A stretch of DNA of 64,000 nt from Pseudomonas baltica (GCF_031880315.1 NZ_CP134771.1:4832501-4896500), one strand, 5' to 3'. Positions 43,065 through 52,871 are shown, numbered from the stretch's first letter. The notes: generated from the sequence alone by a model not told the origin. Numbers and translations are program-made.

Positions 43065-43090
43065 TGTCAGCCACATCAATGTGGCTGACA
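43065..43090. repeat. 26-bp near-perfect palindrome
   Basis: TGTCAGCCACAT-CA-ATGTGGCTGACA has 12-bp exact arms and a 2-base centre. It lies 37 bases after the htpX stop and about 140 bases before the upstream end of ygiD. No T-run follows on either strand, so it looks less like a terminator than a protein-binding site or a hairpin stabilising the htpX 3' end. Confidence 0.85.
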
Positions 43091-43126
43091 CGATTTCGGC
43101 GGCAGGCCCGCTCGCACCGGGATGTA

Positions 43127-44014
43127 TCAACCGCGGCGGCGCAGCGCCTCGATGCGTTCTTCCAGTGGGGGATGGCTCATGAACAGCCCCGCCAGACCAT
43201 GCTTGAGGCCACCGTTGATGCCAAAGGCGGTCAGGGTATCGGGCATGGTCACTGGCAACCCCTGTTCGGCGCGCAGCCGCTGCAGGGCGCCGATCATTGC
43301 GGCCGTGCCAGCGAGACGGGCACCGGCTTCGTCGGCGCGGAACTCGCGTTTGCGCGAGAACCACATAACGATGATGCTGGCCAGGACGCCCAATACCAGT
43401 TCGGCGAAGATCGTCGCGATGAAATAGGCCATGCCCCGGCCTTCTTCATTCTTGAAGATGACCTTGTCGACGAAGTTGCCGATGATGCGCGCGAAGAACA
43501 TGACGAAGGTGTTGACCACCCCCTGCACCAGCGCCAGGGTGACCATGTCACCGTTGGCCACATGGCCGATCTCGTGCGCCAGCACCGCCTTGACTTCGTC
43601 GGGCGAAAACCGCTCAAGCAAGCCCTGGCTGACCGCAACCAGTGCGTCGTTGCGGTTCCAGCCGGTGGCGAATGCATTGGCCTCGTAGGCCGGAAAGATG
43701 CCGACTTCGGGCATTTTGATCCCGGCTTCACGCGACAGTTGTTCGACGGTCTGCAGCAGCCATTGTTCATGGCGCGTGCGCGGTTGGCTGATGACCTGGG
43801 TGCCCGTGCTCATTTTCGCCATCCACTTGGAGATGAACAGCGAGAACAGCGAGCCGGCGAAGCCGAACACAGCGCAGAAGATCAGCAGCTGATGGAGGTT
43901 GAGGTCAACGCCGTTAGCCGCCATCACCCCGTTGAAGCCGAACAGGCTCAGGGTGATGTTGGCAATCAACACGACCGCCAGGTTGGTGGCCAGGAACAGC
44001 AGGATGCGCATCAT
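43127..44014 (-). CDS. htpX: Membrane zinc metalloprotease HtpX
   Basis: A 295-residue M48 protease. Two N-terminal helices ([20 protein letters not shown] and [19 protein letters not shown]) precede the zinc motif [12 protein letters not shown] (HExxH near residue 140), with two further helices and a distal Glu ligand region ([14 protein letters not shown]). It degrades damaged inner-membrane proteins with FtsH. The start at 44014 is the first of two adjacent ATGs. Confidence 0.95.
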   Translation of the reverse strand: MMRILLFLATNLAVVLIANITLSLFGFNGVMAANGVDLNLHQLLIFCAVFGFAGSLFSLFISKWMAKMSTGTQVISQPRTRHEQWLLQTVEQLSREAGIKMPEVGIFPAYEANAFATGWNRNDALVAVSQGLLERFSPDEVKAVLAHEIGHVANGDMVTLALVQGVVNTFVMFFARIIGNFVDKVIFKNEEGRGMAYFIATIFAELVLGVLASIIVMWFSRKREFRADEAGARLAGTAAMIGALQRLRAEQGLPVTMPDTLTAFGINGGLKHGLAGLFMSHPPLEERIEALRRRG

Positions 44015-44186
44015 GGTTGTTACGTTCCTCACGGATAAAATAGGTAGCGTGCTCGGGTATATAAGGCGGATACCCGAACGATTCAACCAGCCGACTATTT
44101 CAAACTGTGTCCCGGTGAATTTTCTTACACCTTTGGAGGACGTTTCCTACAAGCGTAGCGCCCGCTGCAGGTGCTGTTCCGGGGCC

Positions 44187-45398
44187 TTACTGGCGATACG
44201 ACTTGAGGAAATTGCCGATGCGACCGATGGCTTGTTCCAAGTCGTCGACGCGCGGCAGTGTGACCACGCGGAAGTGATCCGGCCATGGCCAGTTGAAGGC
44301 CGTACCCTGCACCACCAGCAGTTTTTCCGAGAGCAGCAGGTCGAGTACGAACTTTTCATCGTTGAAGATCGGGCACACCTTGGGGTCGATGCGCGGAAAG
44401 GCGTACAGCGCCCCCATAGGCTTCACGCAGCTGACACCGGGGATATCGTTGAGCAGCTCCCAGGTACGGTTGCGCTGCTCCAGCAGGCGACCGTTAGGCA
44501 GCACCAGATCGTTGATGCTCTGGTAGCCGCCCAGCGCCGTCTGGATGGCGTGCTGGCTGGGTACGTTGGCGCACAGGCGCATGTTAGCCAGGATGTCGAT
44601 GCCTTCGATGTAGCTCTGGGCGTTGTGCTTGGGGCCGGAGATGGCGATCCAGCCGGAGCGGAAGCCCGCGACGCGGTAAGACTTGGACAGGCCGTTGAAA
44701 GTCAGGCAGAGCAGATCCGGGGCCAGCGAGGCGGTGCAGATGTGCACGGCGTCGTCGTAGAGGATCTTGTCGTAGATTTCATCGGAGAACACCACCAGAT
44801 TGTGCTGACGGGCGATTTCCAGCATCCCCAGCAGCACCTCTTTGGAGTACACGGCCCCGGTCGGGTTGTTGGGGTTGATGATGACCATGGCCTTGGTGTT
44901 CGGCGTGATCTTGGCCTTGATGTCATCCAGATCGGGCCACCAGTTGGCCTGCTCATCGCACAGGTAGTGCACGGCATTGCCGCCCGCCAGGCTCACCGAA
45001 GCGGTCCACAGCGGGTAGTCCGGCGCCGGGATCAGGACTTCGTCACCGTTGTTGAGCAGCGCCTGCAAGGACATCACGATCAGTTCCGAGACGCCGTTGC
45101 CCAGGTAGATGTCTTCGATGCCGACACCTTCGACCTGCTTCTGCTGGTAGTACTGCATCACCGCCTTACGCGCGCTGAACAGCCCCTTGGAGTCGCTGTA
45201 GCCCTGGGAGGTGGGCAGGTTGCGAATCACGTCCTGGAGGATTTCCTCGGGGGCTTCGAAGCCGAACGGCGCCGGGTTACCGATGTTCAGCTTGAGGATG
45301 CGGTGGCCTTCTTCTTCCAGGCGCTTGGCGTGCTTGAGCACCGGGCCGCGAATGTCGTAGCAGACGTTGGCAAGCTTGTTCGATTTGCTGAACTGCAT
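44187..45398 (-). CDS. alaA: Alanine aminotransferase AlaA-like
   Basis: A 403-residue fold-type I PLP aminotransferase, close in length to E. coli AlaA (405). IINPNNPTGAVYSKE is the conserved pyridoxal block near residue 170, the Schiff-base Lys is in NGLSKSYRVAGFRSGW near residue 240, and a C-terminal Arg in HFRVVTLP binds the carboxylate. It forms alanine from pyruvate and glutamate. ATG at 45398 (MQFSKSNKLANVCYD) is the family start. It is divergent from msrB. Confidence 0.93.
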   Translation of the reverse strand: MQFSKSNKLANVCYDIRGPVLKHAKRLEEEGHRILKLNIGNPAPFGFEAPEEILQDVIRNLPTSQGYSDSKGLFSARKAVMQYYQQKQVEGVGIEDIYLGNGVSELIVMSLQALLNNGDEVLIPAPDYPLWTASVSLAGGNAVHYLCDEQANWWPDLDDIKAKITPNTKAMVIINPNNPTGAVYSKEVLLGMLEIARQHNLVVFSDEIYDKILYDDAVHICTASLAPDLLCLTFNGLSKSYRVAGFRSGWIAISGPKHNAQSYIEGIDILANMRLCANVPSQHAIQTALGGYQSINDLVLPNGRLLEQRNRTWELLNDIPGVSCVKPMGALYAFPRIDPKVCPIFNDEKFVLDLLLSEKLLVVQGTAFNWPWPDHFRVVTLPRVDDLEQAIGRIGNFLKSYRQ

Positions 45399-45565
45399 GA
45401 TGTGATCCCGAAAAGAAAAGACCGCCGCGATGACGCCGAAAAATGAAAATTTGAATGCGTGAAACGCGGGTGACAGACTGACGTCCAATAGATGCGCAAT
45501 CATACGTGCCACCCGATCCGTGGAAAAGACACAGATCCGGGTTTTTCGACTGCAGAGGTGTACCT

Positions 45566-45963
45566 GTGAGCAAGATTGAAAAGACTCTCGAAGAATGGAA
45601 AGCCATGCTCGACCCCGAGCAATACAACGTCTGTCGCCTCAGCGCGACCGAGCGTCCATTCACCGGCAAATACAATGATGAGAAGACCGATGGCGTCTAC
45701 CACTGCATCTGCTGCGACGCATCGCTGTTCGATTCCAAGACCAAGTTCGACTCAGGCTGCGGCTGGCCGAGCTTCTACGCGCCGATCGGCAACGAGGCCA
45801 TGACCGAAATCCGCGACGTCAGCCACGGCATGATCCGCACCGAGGTCAAGTGCTCCACCTGCGACGCGCACCTGGGGCATGTATTCCCTGATGGCCCGCC
45901 GCCCACCGGCTTGCGCTACTGCATCAACTCGGTGTGCCTGAACCTGGTCCCGCGGGAGGCTTG

Positions 45964-45964
<1 letters not shown>
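45566..45964 (+). CDS. msrB: Peptide methionine-(R)-S-oxide reductase
   Basis: A 132-residue MsrB. Two CxxC zinc pairs are seen ([11 protein letters not shown] and [10 protein letters not shown]); the catalytic Cys is in [11 protein letters not shown] near the C terminus, and GCGWPSFY is the substrate pocket. It reduces methionine-R-sulfoxide in proteins. The GTG start at 45566 gives the usual N terminus [10 protein letters not shown]. It overlaps the next gene by one base (TGATG). Confidence 0.96.
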
Positions 45965-46449
<485 letters not shown>

Positions 46450-46461
46450 TCGCCCACGGAT

Positions 46462-48777
46462 TCAGGACGCGTCCGGCACCCACTGGTCGATCAGGGTCAT
46501 CAGTTCTTCGCGCCTGAACGGCTTGGCCAGGTAGTCGCTCATGCCCGCCGCGCGGCAGCGGTCGCGCTCCTCGGGCATGGCGTTGGCGGTCAGGGCGACG
46601 ATCGGCAGCCTGGGCCAGCGGCCACTCTGGCGTATTCGCCGACTGGCCTCGTAGCCGTCCATCACCGGCATGTTGCAATCCATCAGCACCAGGTCGAAGT
46701 GGTGCAGCTCCAGCGCCTCCAGCGCTTCGCCACCGTGCCCGGCGACCATCACCTCACAGCCCAGTTTGCTCAGCATGCCTTTGGCCACCAGCTGGTTCAC
46801 CGGGTTGTCTTCCACCAGCAGGATATTGGCTCGGCGTTGCGGCCCGGGCAGACCTGCGCGCGTGCCCGGCTCGCTCACTTCATCGCCCAGCAAGGTGCGA
46901 CGCAAGGTTTGATACAAGGCGTTGCGCGCCAGTGGCCGAGCTTGCTGCTGCAGCGGCGACAGCGAAGTGGCTTGCTCGGTGGGCAGGAAGTTGCCGTAAG
47001 CGGTCACCAGCAGGATTTGCGCGCGCAGGACAGGGCGCAGGCTGAACAGATGATCGAGGTTGTCGGTAATCACCAGGTCGGCGCTGACGTCCTTGAGGCT
47101 CTGATCGGGGTCCTGACGGGTAACCTTGACGCCCCACAGCGGCAGCAAGGTGTTCAGCAGCTCGGCCAGTCCGCTTCCGGCCGCGCTGATGACCAGAACG
47201 TTACCCGCAAGCGGCGCAGGCCGTGTTGCCGGGGTGTGGGTCGGCAGGGGCAGCTCGGCGCAGAACTGACTGCCGAAGCCGGATTCGGAGCTGATAGTGA
47301 GGCGCCCGTGCATGGCCTCGCACAAGTTGTTGGTGAGCGCCAGGCCCAGCCCGGTACCGCCGAATTGTCGGGTAATGCCGGCGCCAGCCTGAGTGAATGG
47401 CTGGAATATCTTGATCTGGGCTTCCTGGGGGATGCCGATGCCGGTATCGCGAACCTCCAGGCGCACACCGCTGGCCTGCGCGGTGAGGCACACGTCGACG
47501 CGGCCGAAACGAGTGAACTTCAGGGCGTTGGACAACAGATTGCTGACGATCTGCCGAACCCGCGTAGGGTCGCCCAGCACCAGGGCCGGGAAGTCCGGAT
47601 GGATCAGGCACGTCAGTTCGACGCCAGGGGCGGCATTCTGGGACAACAGGTTGGCGGTGTCCTCTACCAGCGCGCCCAGGTCGAACGGGATGCGCTCAAG
47701 CTCCAGCTGCCCAGCGTCGAACTTGGACAAGTCGAGAATATCGTTGAGCAGCTCCACCAGCACCTTGCCCGAGTCGTGGGCGATGGACAGTTGCTGGCGC
47801 TGCTCCGCGTTCAAGGGGCTGTCCAGCGACAGCGCAATCATGCCCAGCAGGCCGTTGAGCGGGGTACGAATCTCATGGCTCATGTTGGCCAGGAAGGCCG
47901 CCCGCGCCTGGGCCATGTCCAACGCCGTGCGGCGGGCGCGCTCGAGCTCTTCGTTGGATTGGCTCAGGCGCACGTTGCTGGCCTTGAGTTCGGTAGTGCG
48001 CGCCGAAACGATATTTTCGAGCTCGGCGAGGTAGTCGGTGAGGCGCTGTTCGGCGTCGCGGCGCTGTTGGATCTCGGTGGTCATGCTCACGAACTGCTGA
48101 TTGGCGACCTTGACCAGCACGCCAATTTCATCATTCTGGTGGCCCGGCGGGCACTCCAGCTTGCTCGGCCTGCCCGCATGGGGATTGCTCTCGCTCAAGG
48201 CCTGGATGACCTTGACCAGCGGCTTGGTAAGGATGAAGTAGAACAGCACCAACAAGATGGCGGTGAGGATCAGCGTGCGCACGAAGCCGCTGAGCAGGGT
48301 CACCTCGGAGCGCGTCAGGAAGCGGTTGCCGATGGCATTGGTGTCGACCTCGATCGACAGCGTTCCCAGCGGCTGATCCGGCATGCTGGCCAGAAACAAC
48401 GGCTCTTCGAAGCGCAGGCCGGCGCCGAACAGATAATCGCTGATCATCCGGTAGTCAGTGGACTGGCGTGGGCGACTGACGTCGGCCAGGACATTGTTAT
48501 CATTGTCGACCAGTCGTGCGTTGATCACTGATTCGGAGCGCAGCAGGCCGCGGGTCAGTTCTTCGGCGAGTTCAGCGTCTATGGTATAGGCAATGCGCGA
48601 GGCGGGATCGTGGCTGACCTCGAGAAACGAGCGCATCTGGCGGTTGATGGCCTGATTGACGCTGGCATAATCGATAGCGATTTGTGCAAAGCTGAGCAGT
48701 GTCCCCAGAATAAAGCCGACGACGACGGTCAGTCTGGCCTGCTTGTAAGACAAGCGCTGGGTGAACTTAATATCCAT
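46462..48777 (-). CDS. sagS: Hybrid sensor histidine kinase SagS-like
   Basis: A 771-residue hybrid kinase. TM1 (LTVVVGFILGTLLSFAQIAIDY), a periplasmic sensor, TM2 (TLILTAILLVLFYFILTKPL), a HAMP-like/coiled-coil linker, HisKA with NMSHEIRTPLNGLLG near residue 300, a HATPase domain (DTGIGIPQEAQ and FGGTGLGLALT) and a C-terminal receiver with DLVLMDCNMPVMDG. Architecture and location after gpx match SagS (PA2824), which controls the motile-to-biofilm switch through BfiS and HptB. ATG at 48777 is preferred; an ATG at 48798 is in frame. Confidence 0.88.
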   Translation of the reverse strand: MDIKFTQRLSYKQARLTVVVGFILGTLLSFAQIAIDYASVNQAINRQMRSFLEVSHDPASRIAYTIDAELAEELTRGLLRSESVINARLVDNDNNVLADVSRPRQSTDYRMISDYLFGAGLRFEEPLFLASMPDQPLGTLSIEVDTNAIGNRFLTRSEVTLLSGFVRTLILTAILLVLFYFILTKPLVKVIQALSESNPHAGRPSKLECPPGHQNDEIGVLVKVANQQFVSMTTEIQQRRDAEQRLTDYLAELENIVSARTTELKASNVRLSQSNEELERARRTALDMAQARAAFLANMSHEIRTPLNGLLGMIALSLDSPLNAEQRQQLSIAHDSGKVLVELLNDILDLSKFDAGQLELERIPFDLGALVEDTANLLSQNAAPGVELTCLIHPDFPALVLGDPTRVRQIVSNLLSNALKFTRFGRVDVCLTAQASGVRLEVRDTGIGIPQEAQIKIFQPFTQAGAGITRQFGGTGLGLALTNNLCEAMHGRLTISSESGFGSQFCAELPLPTHTPATRPAPLAGNVLVISAAGSGLAELLNTLLPLWGVKVTRQDPDQSLKDVSADLVITDNLDHLFSLRPVLRAQILLVTAYGNFLPTEQATSLSPLQQQARPLARNALYQTLRRTLLGDEVSEPGTRAGLPGPQRRANILLVEDNPVNQLVAKGMLSKLGCEVMVAGHGGEALEALELHHFDLVLMDCNMPVMDGYEASRRIRQSGRWPRLPIVALTANAMPEERDRCRAAGMSDYLAKPFRREELMTLIDQWVPDAS

Positions 48778-48918
48778 GGTGGATGAGCCGATTTCCATTC
48801 CGTTGCGTAAGACGCGCTACGCCGTTACCGAGTTTATATCGGCTTCGGCGACTTTTTAATACCGCTGCGCGCGCGTGCCAACGGCTTTTTTATATGTTTT
48901 TTTTCATGAGGAAAATGT

Positions 48919-49806
48919 GTGGACGCTCGATTGATGGCTTTTCTGGAGCGCGCCGAAGGCGTGTTGGAGCGGTTGGAGCCACTGCTGCCCGCATTACGTG
49001 GGTCGATCGACTGGCAGCAATGCCTGGCGGCCCGTTGGCAGCGCGAGGGGCGCACTGGCTATCTGCTGCCGCTGGACGTTAGCTTGGACATGCGCTTGTC
49101 GGATTTGATCGGTGTCGATCGCCAGCGCGAGCAGTTAACGCGCAATACCGAGCAATTCATCGCCGGTATGCCCGCCAACCACGCATTGCTATGGGGCTCG
49201 CGCGGCACCGGCAAGTCCTCGTTGGTGCGCGCGCTGCTGGCGGAGCATGCCAAAAGTGGCCTGCGTCTGATCGAGATCGAGCGCGATCACCTGGCTGACC
49301 TCCCTCGGGTGGTCGAGCAGCTTGCAGGGCTGCCTCAGCGTTTCGTGCTGTTCTGTGACGACCTGTCGTTCGAGTCTGGGGAGGGTGATTACCGAGTGCT
49401 CAAGAGCGTGCTCGATGGCTCGCTGGAGCAGGCCCCGGATAACGTCTTGCTGTACGCCACATCCAACCGTCGCCATCTAGTGCCGGAGAAAGAAAGCGAC
49501 AACGAAAACTGGAAGCATGTCGATGGCGAACTGCACCCCAGCGAAGCGGTTGAGGACAAGATCGCGCTGTCCGATCGTTTCGGGCTGTGGCTGTCGTTCT
49601 ATCCGTTTACCCAGGAACATTACCTCAACGTGGTCGAGCACTGGATCAGCGAGCTGGCACAAAAGGCCGGCCTGCAGTGGGCACGCGACGAGCAACTGGA
49701 TATTCTGGCGGCGCGCTGGGCCACCGGGCGCGGCAACCGCAATGGTCGCTGCGCCTATCAATTCGCCCGCTACTGGGTCGGCCTGCAATTGCTGGAGCAA
49801 CGTTGA
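48919..49806 (+). CDS. DUF815 AAA ATPase
   Basis: A 295-residue P-loop ATPase of the DUF815 family. Walker A is WGSRGTGKSSLVRAL near residue 95, Walker B RFVLFCDDLSFE near residue 138, sensor-like LLYATSNRRHLVPE near 180. The GTG start has TGAGGAAAA just upstream. The stop overlaps the next start (TGATG). Function is not known; members are predicted cytoplasmic ATPases. Co-translation with a free-methionine-sulfoxide reductase is a clue only. Confidence 0.88.
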   Translation: MDARLMAFLERAEGVLERLEPLLPALRGSIDWQQCLAARWQREGRTGYLLPLDVSLDMRLSDLIGVDRQREQLTRNTEQFIAGMPANHALLWGSRGTGKSSLVRALLAEHAKSGLRLIEIERDHLADLPRVVEQLAGLPQRFVLFCDDLSFESGEGDYRVLKSVLDGSLEQAPDNVLLYATSNRRHLVPEKESDNENWKHVDGELHPSEAVEDKIALSDRFGLWLSFYPFTQEHYLNVVEHWISELAQKAGLQWARDEQLDILAARWATGRGNRNGRCAYQFARYWVGLQLLEQR

Positions 49807-50288
49807 TGATCGATTTGAATACGGCAGGGCAGGGGCTCGCCGGTTATGGCTTGCTGAAGGCGCAGTTGGAGGCGTTGTTCAGCGACGAGCGGGACTTTAT
49901 CGCCAACGCCGCGCAATTCTCGGCGTTTCTGTACTCCCAGCTAGAGGATTTGAATTGGGCCGGCTTCTATCTGAACAAGAATGAAGAATTGGTACTCGGG
50001 CCGTTTCAGGGGCAGGTGGCTTGTGTGCGTATTGCCTTTGGTCGTGGCGTTTGCGGTGCCGCAGCGGCGACCCGGCAGACTCAGCGGGTCGAAGACGTGC
50101 ATGAGTTTCCCGGGCATATCGCCTGCGACAGCGCTTCCAACAGTGAGTTGGTCGTGCCCTTGGTCAAGGAGGGGCGGCTGATTGGCGTTCTGGATCTGGA
50201 CAGCCCGAAACTATCGCGTTTCAGCGCAGAAGATCAGGCGGGTATCGAGGCGCTGGCTGAGGTGTTTCTGCGGTTGACCGACTGCTAG
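49806..50288 (+). CDS. msrC: GAF-domain free methionine-(R)-sulfoxide reductase
   Basis: A 160-residue GAF-fold enzyme of the fRMsr (MsrC) family. Three active-site cysteines, Cys73, Cys83 and Cys107, have the same spacing (10 and 24) as E. coli MsrC Cys84/94/118, seen in ACVRIAFGRGVCG and GHIACDSASN. It reduces free methionine-R-sulfoxide using thioredoxin. It overlaps the AAA gene by one base. The symbol is by family. Confidence 0.93.
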   Translation: MIDLNTAGQGLAGYGLLKAQLEALFSDERDFIANAAQFSAFLYSQLEDLNWAGFYLNKNEELVLGPFQGQVACVRIAFGRGVCGAAAATRQTQRVEDVHEFPGHIACDSASNSELVVPLVKEGRLIGVLDLDSPKLSRFSAEDQAGIEALAEVFLRLTDC

Positions 50289-50300
50289 GTTCCGCTCACG

Positions 50301-50324
50301 AAAAAGGGCCCGATGGCGGGCCCT
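50301..50324 (-). terminator. Intrinsic terminator for the minus-strand membrane-protein gene
   Basis: AGGGCCCG-CCAT-CGGGCCCT followed by TTTT when read on the minus strand, 20 bases after the stop of the coiled-coil membrane protein gene. On the plus strand the T-run is missing, though the hairpin would still follow msrC. Confidence 0.85.
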
Positions 50325-50343
50325 GTCCAGTGCATCCCAATTA

Positions 50344-51117
50344 TCAGTCGTAGATAACCTTCTTCATGCCTTCCTCCTCGGCCGCATTCAGTTCGTTCAG
50401 GCCCGCCGTCAGCTCGCTGGCGTCGTCGGCGTGTATGCGAGTGTTGGTCAGCACCATGTTGTTGGCGCGCTTGAGGAGCTTGTTCATGTAGTCCAGCTGC
50501 TCGCTATAAGCGGTCGGATCGGGTTGCTTCTTCAGATACTGCACGCCGCGCTCGAACGCTAGGCGTGCCTGGCCTGGTTGGTCGTCTTGAAAGGCCTGTT
50601 GCCCCAGGTTGTTGAAGAACTCGATGTGCAACAGCACCAGCACGTGGCGAATCTGGTTGACCCAGAAACGTGATTCGGTCTGTTGCAGGTAGCCTTCCTG
50701 CGTCGCGCGGATCACCTGATGGTGCAACCCCTCAAGGTGATAATTGACTTCCTTGGCCTGGGCCTCGGTCATGATGGGCGGCGAGGCATTGGTGATGGTG
50801 ATGTCCGGGCCCTTGGCGATCTCTGCTTCCAGTTCTTCCAGGCGACCCAGCAGCGCCTCGTTCTTTTTATCGAGCGCCAGGCTGCGCTGCACGATATTGA
50901 GCTCCAGTCGCGTCAGCAGCAGCTTCAAGTCCGCAGACATGAACTGCCCGGGGAACGCTTCACTTATCTGCCCACAGCGACGCAGGCGATCGGTGAGCTC
51001 GATCTTGAGGCGCACTCGCTCGACCTTGGCGGTTTCCACGGCGTTATTCAGAAAGCCGATGGCAATCAGAATGGCGACCCCGGCCAGAATCAGCAGGGCG
51101 ATCATTAATGGCGTCAC
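50344..51117 (-). CDS. Membrane-anchored coiled-coil protein of unknown function
   Basis: A 257-residue protein with one N-terminal helix (LMIALLILAGVAILIAIGFL) and a long charged, largely helical body (VERVRLKIELTDRLRRC, LALDKKNEALLGRLEELEAEIAKG). The C-terminal region looks like a TPR-type helical pair (QAFQDDQPGQARLAFERGVQYLKKQ). No catalytic motif. It may scaffold proteins at the inner membrane; I do not recognise the family. Transcribed alone, with its own terminator. Confidence 0.78.
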   Translation of the reverse strand: MTPLMIALLILAGVAILIAIGFLNNAVETAKVERVRLKIELTDRLRRCGQISEAFPGQFMSADLKLLLTRLELNIVQRSLALDKKNEALLGRLEELEAEIAKGPDITITNASPPIMTEAQAKEVNYHLEGLHHQVIRATQEGYLQQTESRFWVNQIRHVLVLLHIEFFNNLGQQAFQDDQPGQARLAFERGVQYLKKQPDPTAYSEQLDYMNKLLKRANNMVLTNTRIHADDASELTAGLNELNAAEEEGMKKVIYD

Positions 51118-51347
51118 CGTTGGTACCTCGTCAGGTGTGTATGGCTTGAGTGTAGTGGCTTGCCGGTGGGCCGAAAAGCGCTGTCTATGGACGCTTTAAT
51201 ACTTCCTGTGTCGGCTGGTTGTTCCAATGGCTCAATGCCGCTGGCGACCGCTGGTCCGACGTATGAGGACGGTGAGGCAGGCCTGCCCGTGAATAATGCC
51301 TAAAACCGTGGCGAAGTCATTGATTTAAATAAATTTATAACAGGGGG

Positions 51348-51376
51348 TTGACGACCTCCCCAAGCATCCCTAGAAT
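51348..51376 (+). promoter_or_regulatory. Sigma-70 promoter of the tRNA-Glu/Gly cluster
   Basis: TTGACG (51348-51353), a 17-base spacer and TAGAAT (51371-51376), followed by GCGCGCC, a stringent-type discriminator. It lies 61 bases before the first tRNA-Glu. The remaining bases from 51118 hold an AT-rich stretch (about 51318-51342) that may be an UP element. Confidence 0.85.
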
Positions 51377-51436
51377 GCGCGCCACTTGCAGCGTAAAGCA
51401 CACAGCAAAGCGCAGCAGGAAGTGAAGTTGTAGTGT

Positions 51437-51512
51437 GTCCCCTTCGTCTAGTGGCCTAGGACACCGCCCTTTCACGGCGGTAACAGGGGTTCGAGTCCCC
51501 TAGGGGACGCCA
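51437..51512 (+). tRNA. tRNA-Glu (anticodon TTC), copy 1
   Basis: A 76-base tRNA with acceptor arms GTCCCCT/AGGGGAC, anticodon stem CCGCC/GGCGG around CTTTCAC (anticodon TTC), T arm AGGGGTTCGAGTCCCCT, and encoded CCA. Confidence 0.98.
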
Positions 51513-51514
51513 TT

Positions 51515-51590
<76 letters not shown>

Positions 51591-51694
51591 TATTTAAACA
51601 ATCTTGCCCTCGGGCAGGGTTGAGTGAAACCAGAACCAAGTCTTCGGAGGCGGATCTGGGCGCTGCGACACACACCATGTGTCACAGTTAGCGT

Positions 51695-51770
51695 GTCCCC
51701 TTCGTCTAGTGGCCTAGGACACCGCCCTTTCACGGCGGTAACAGGGGTTCGAGTCCCCTAGGGGACGCCA
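51695..51770 (+). tRNA. tRNA-Glu (anticodon TTC), copy 2
   Basis: Identical over its 76 bases to the copy at 51437. It is 104 bases after the first tRNA-Gly. Confidence 0.98.
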
Positions 51771-51773
51771 TTT

Positions 51774-51849
<76 letters not shown>

Positions 51850-51858
51850 TATTTAATG

Positions 51859-51889
51859 AAAACGCCGCTCAGAAATGAGCGGCGTTTTT
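51859..51889 (+). terminator. Intrinsic terminator of the tRNA cluster
   Basis: AAAACGCCGCTC-AGAAAT-GAGCGGCGTTTT with T5, ten bases after the last tRNA. Confidence 0.95.
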
Positions 51890-52323
51890 GTTTGTGCTTC
51901 AGGTAAGGGGCATTGCGCGTAGGGCAACCAGCTTGGCAGTGGTGGTCACGCTGGTGGCTTGGAGTTGCGAGTTCTTTACATACACGGCCAGCCGATTCGG
52001 CGTCGAGCACGGTGATGCTCTCGACGAGCGCCTGCCAATACCTGGCTCGAGCCGTAAAGCAGAGGTAGGAGTGATACACCACCCCCCCGGCCCCCCTAGC
52101 GCTTAAGACGAGATACTTGGTTGGGTTTAAAGGCAGTTGTGTCCAGCGTTTGGCATATGTGCCCTACAAAAAAACCAGTTGTAGGATTCGCCTGACATAC
52201 ACGACCGCCGTGATCTGGGACCATTCTCCGCTACCGAAGTTGGCCCGCTGGTACAGCCTGGTTAATCCAGGAGCAGGGCCATGTAAGGAAGCGCTGGAGT
52301 AAAGGGGCGGTATAGCTGGAAGC
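51890..52323. other. Noncoding tract after the tRNA cluster
   Basis: About 430 bases with no supportable gene. Short frames on both strands lack starts, ribosome sites or family features. A 7-bp hairpin CCTACAA/TTGTAGG sits at 52163-52185. The tract ends in a strong plus-strand terminator that serves no known gene, so it may encode a small RNA, or be residue left by an element once inserted at the tRNA. Confidence 0.45.
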
Positions 52324-52354
52324 GTGCGCGCTGCGTTGCGCAGCGGCACTTTTT
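52324..52354 (+). terminator. Orphan intrinsic terminator
   Basis: GTGC-G-CGCTGCG-TTG-CGCAGCG-GCAC followed by TTTTT: an 11-bp GC-rich stem with a single bulged G. No plus-strand gene is found upstream before the tRNA cluster, which already has its own terminator. Confidence 0.82.
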
Positions 52355-52395
52355 GTTAGTCACCCGCAAGGGTCTGGGCTATGGGTGACTAACAA
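52353..52395. repeat. 13-bp inverted repeat next to the PA2817-family stop
   Basis: TTGTTAGTCACCC (52353-52365) and GGGTGACTAACAA (52383-52395) are exact complements around a 17-base loop. It starts within the T-run of the previous terminator and ends 5 bases before the stop of the minus-strand gene. No T-run follows on the minus strand except AAAAAG complement, so its role is unclear. Confidence 0.8.
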
Positions 52396-52400
52396 GCAGG

Positions 52401-52811
52401 TCAGTGCTTGCTCCCATCCACCGCCATCGCCAACAGCTGCTTCTCCTGATTCCAATCAAACGGCTCATCATCCTGCTCCGCCTCATACCGACGCTCTTCC
52501 AGCGCTTGATACAAAGCGATCTCTTCATCCGGCATGTAATGCAAGCAATCCCCTGCAAAGAACCAGAGCAAATCCCGCGGGATCAAGTGAGCAATCTGCG
52601 GATAACGCTGAATCACCTGACAGATCAGATCCTGGCCCAGATATTGGCTTTCAATCGGATCAATCGGGAGCAGGGCGCGCAGTTCGTCGTAGCGTTCGAG
52701 GAAGAGCGCATGGCTCTCTTCCGGGACCTGATCCGCTTCACCCAGAGCGACCAGAATGGTACGCAGGTGATCCAGAAGCACCAGGTGGTGTTCGATGATT
52801 TGGGTGGCCAT
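52401..52811 (-). CDS. PA2817 family protein
   Basis: A 136-residue acidic, helical protein of the PA2817 family (MATQIIEHHLVLLDHLRTIL, then LLPIDPIESQYLGQDLICQV and DLLWFFAGDCLHYMPDEEI). No catalytic motif or membrane helix is seen. It is upstream-adjacent to, and on the same strand as, the acyl-CoA dehydrogenase gene, matching the P. aeruginosa order (PA2815, then PA2817). Function unknown. Confidence 0.85.
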   Translation of the reverse strand: MATQIIEHHLVLLDHLRTILVALGEADQVPEESHALFLERYDELRALLPIDPIESQYLGQDLICQVIQRYPQIAHLIPRDLLWFFAGDCLHYMPDEEIALYQALEERRYEAEQDDEPFDWNQEKQLLAMAVDGSKH

Positions 52812-52871
52812 GGTGGGGTCCTCTTGAGCAAAACGGGCGCGGGAGTATAAGTCTCTGCGCGCCCGATGTCG

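Noticed and set aside
43899..45446. 515-residue plus-strand frame opposite alaA
   Set aside because: Antisense shadow; alaA on the other strand has full aminotransferase motifs.
46699..48531. 610-residue plus-strand frame opposite sagS
   Set aside because: Shadow of the kinase gene; low-complexity Gln/Arg/Ala/Gly composition and no ribosome site.
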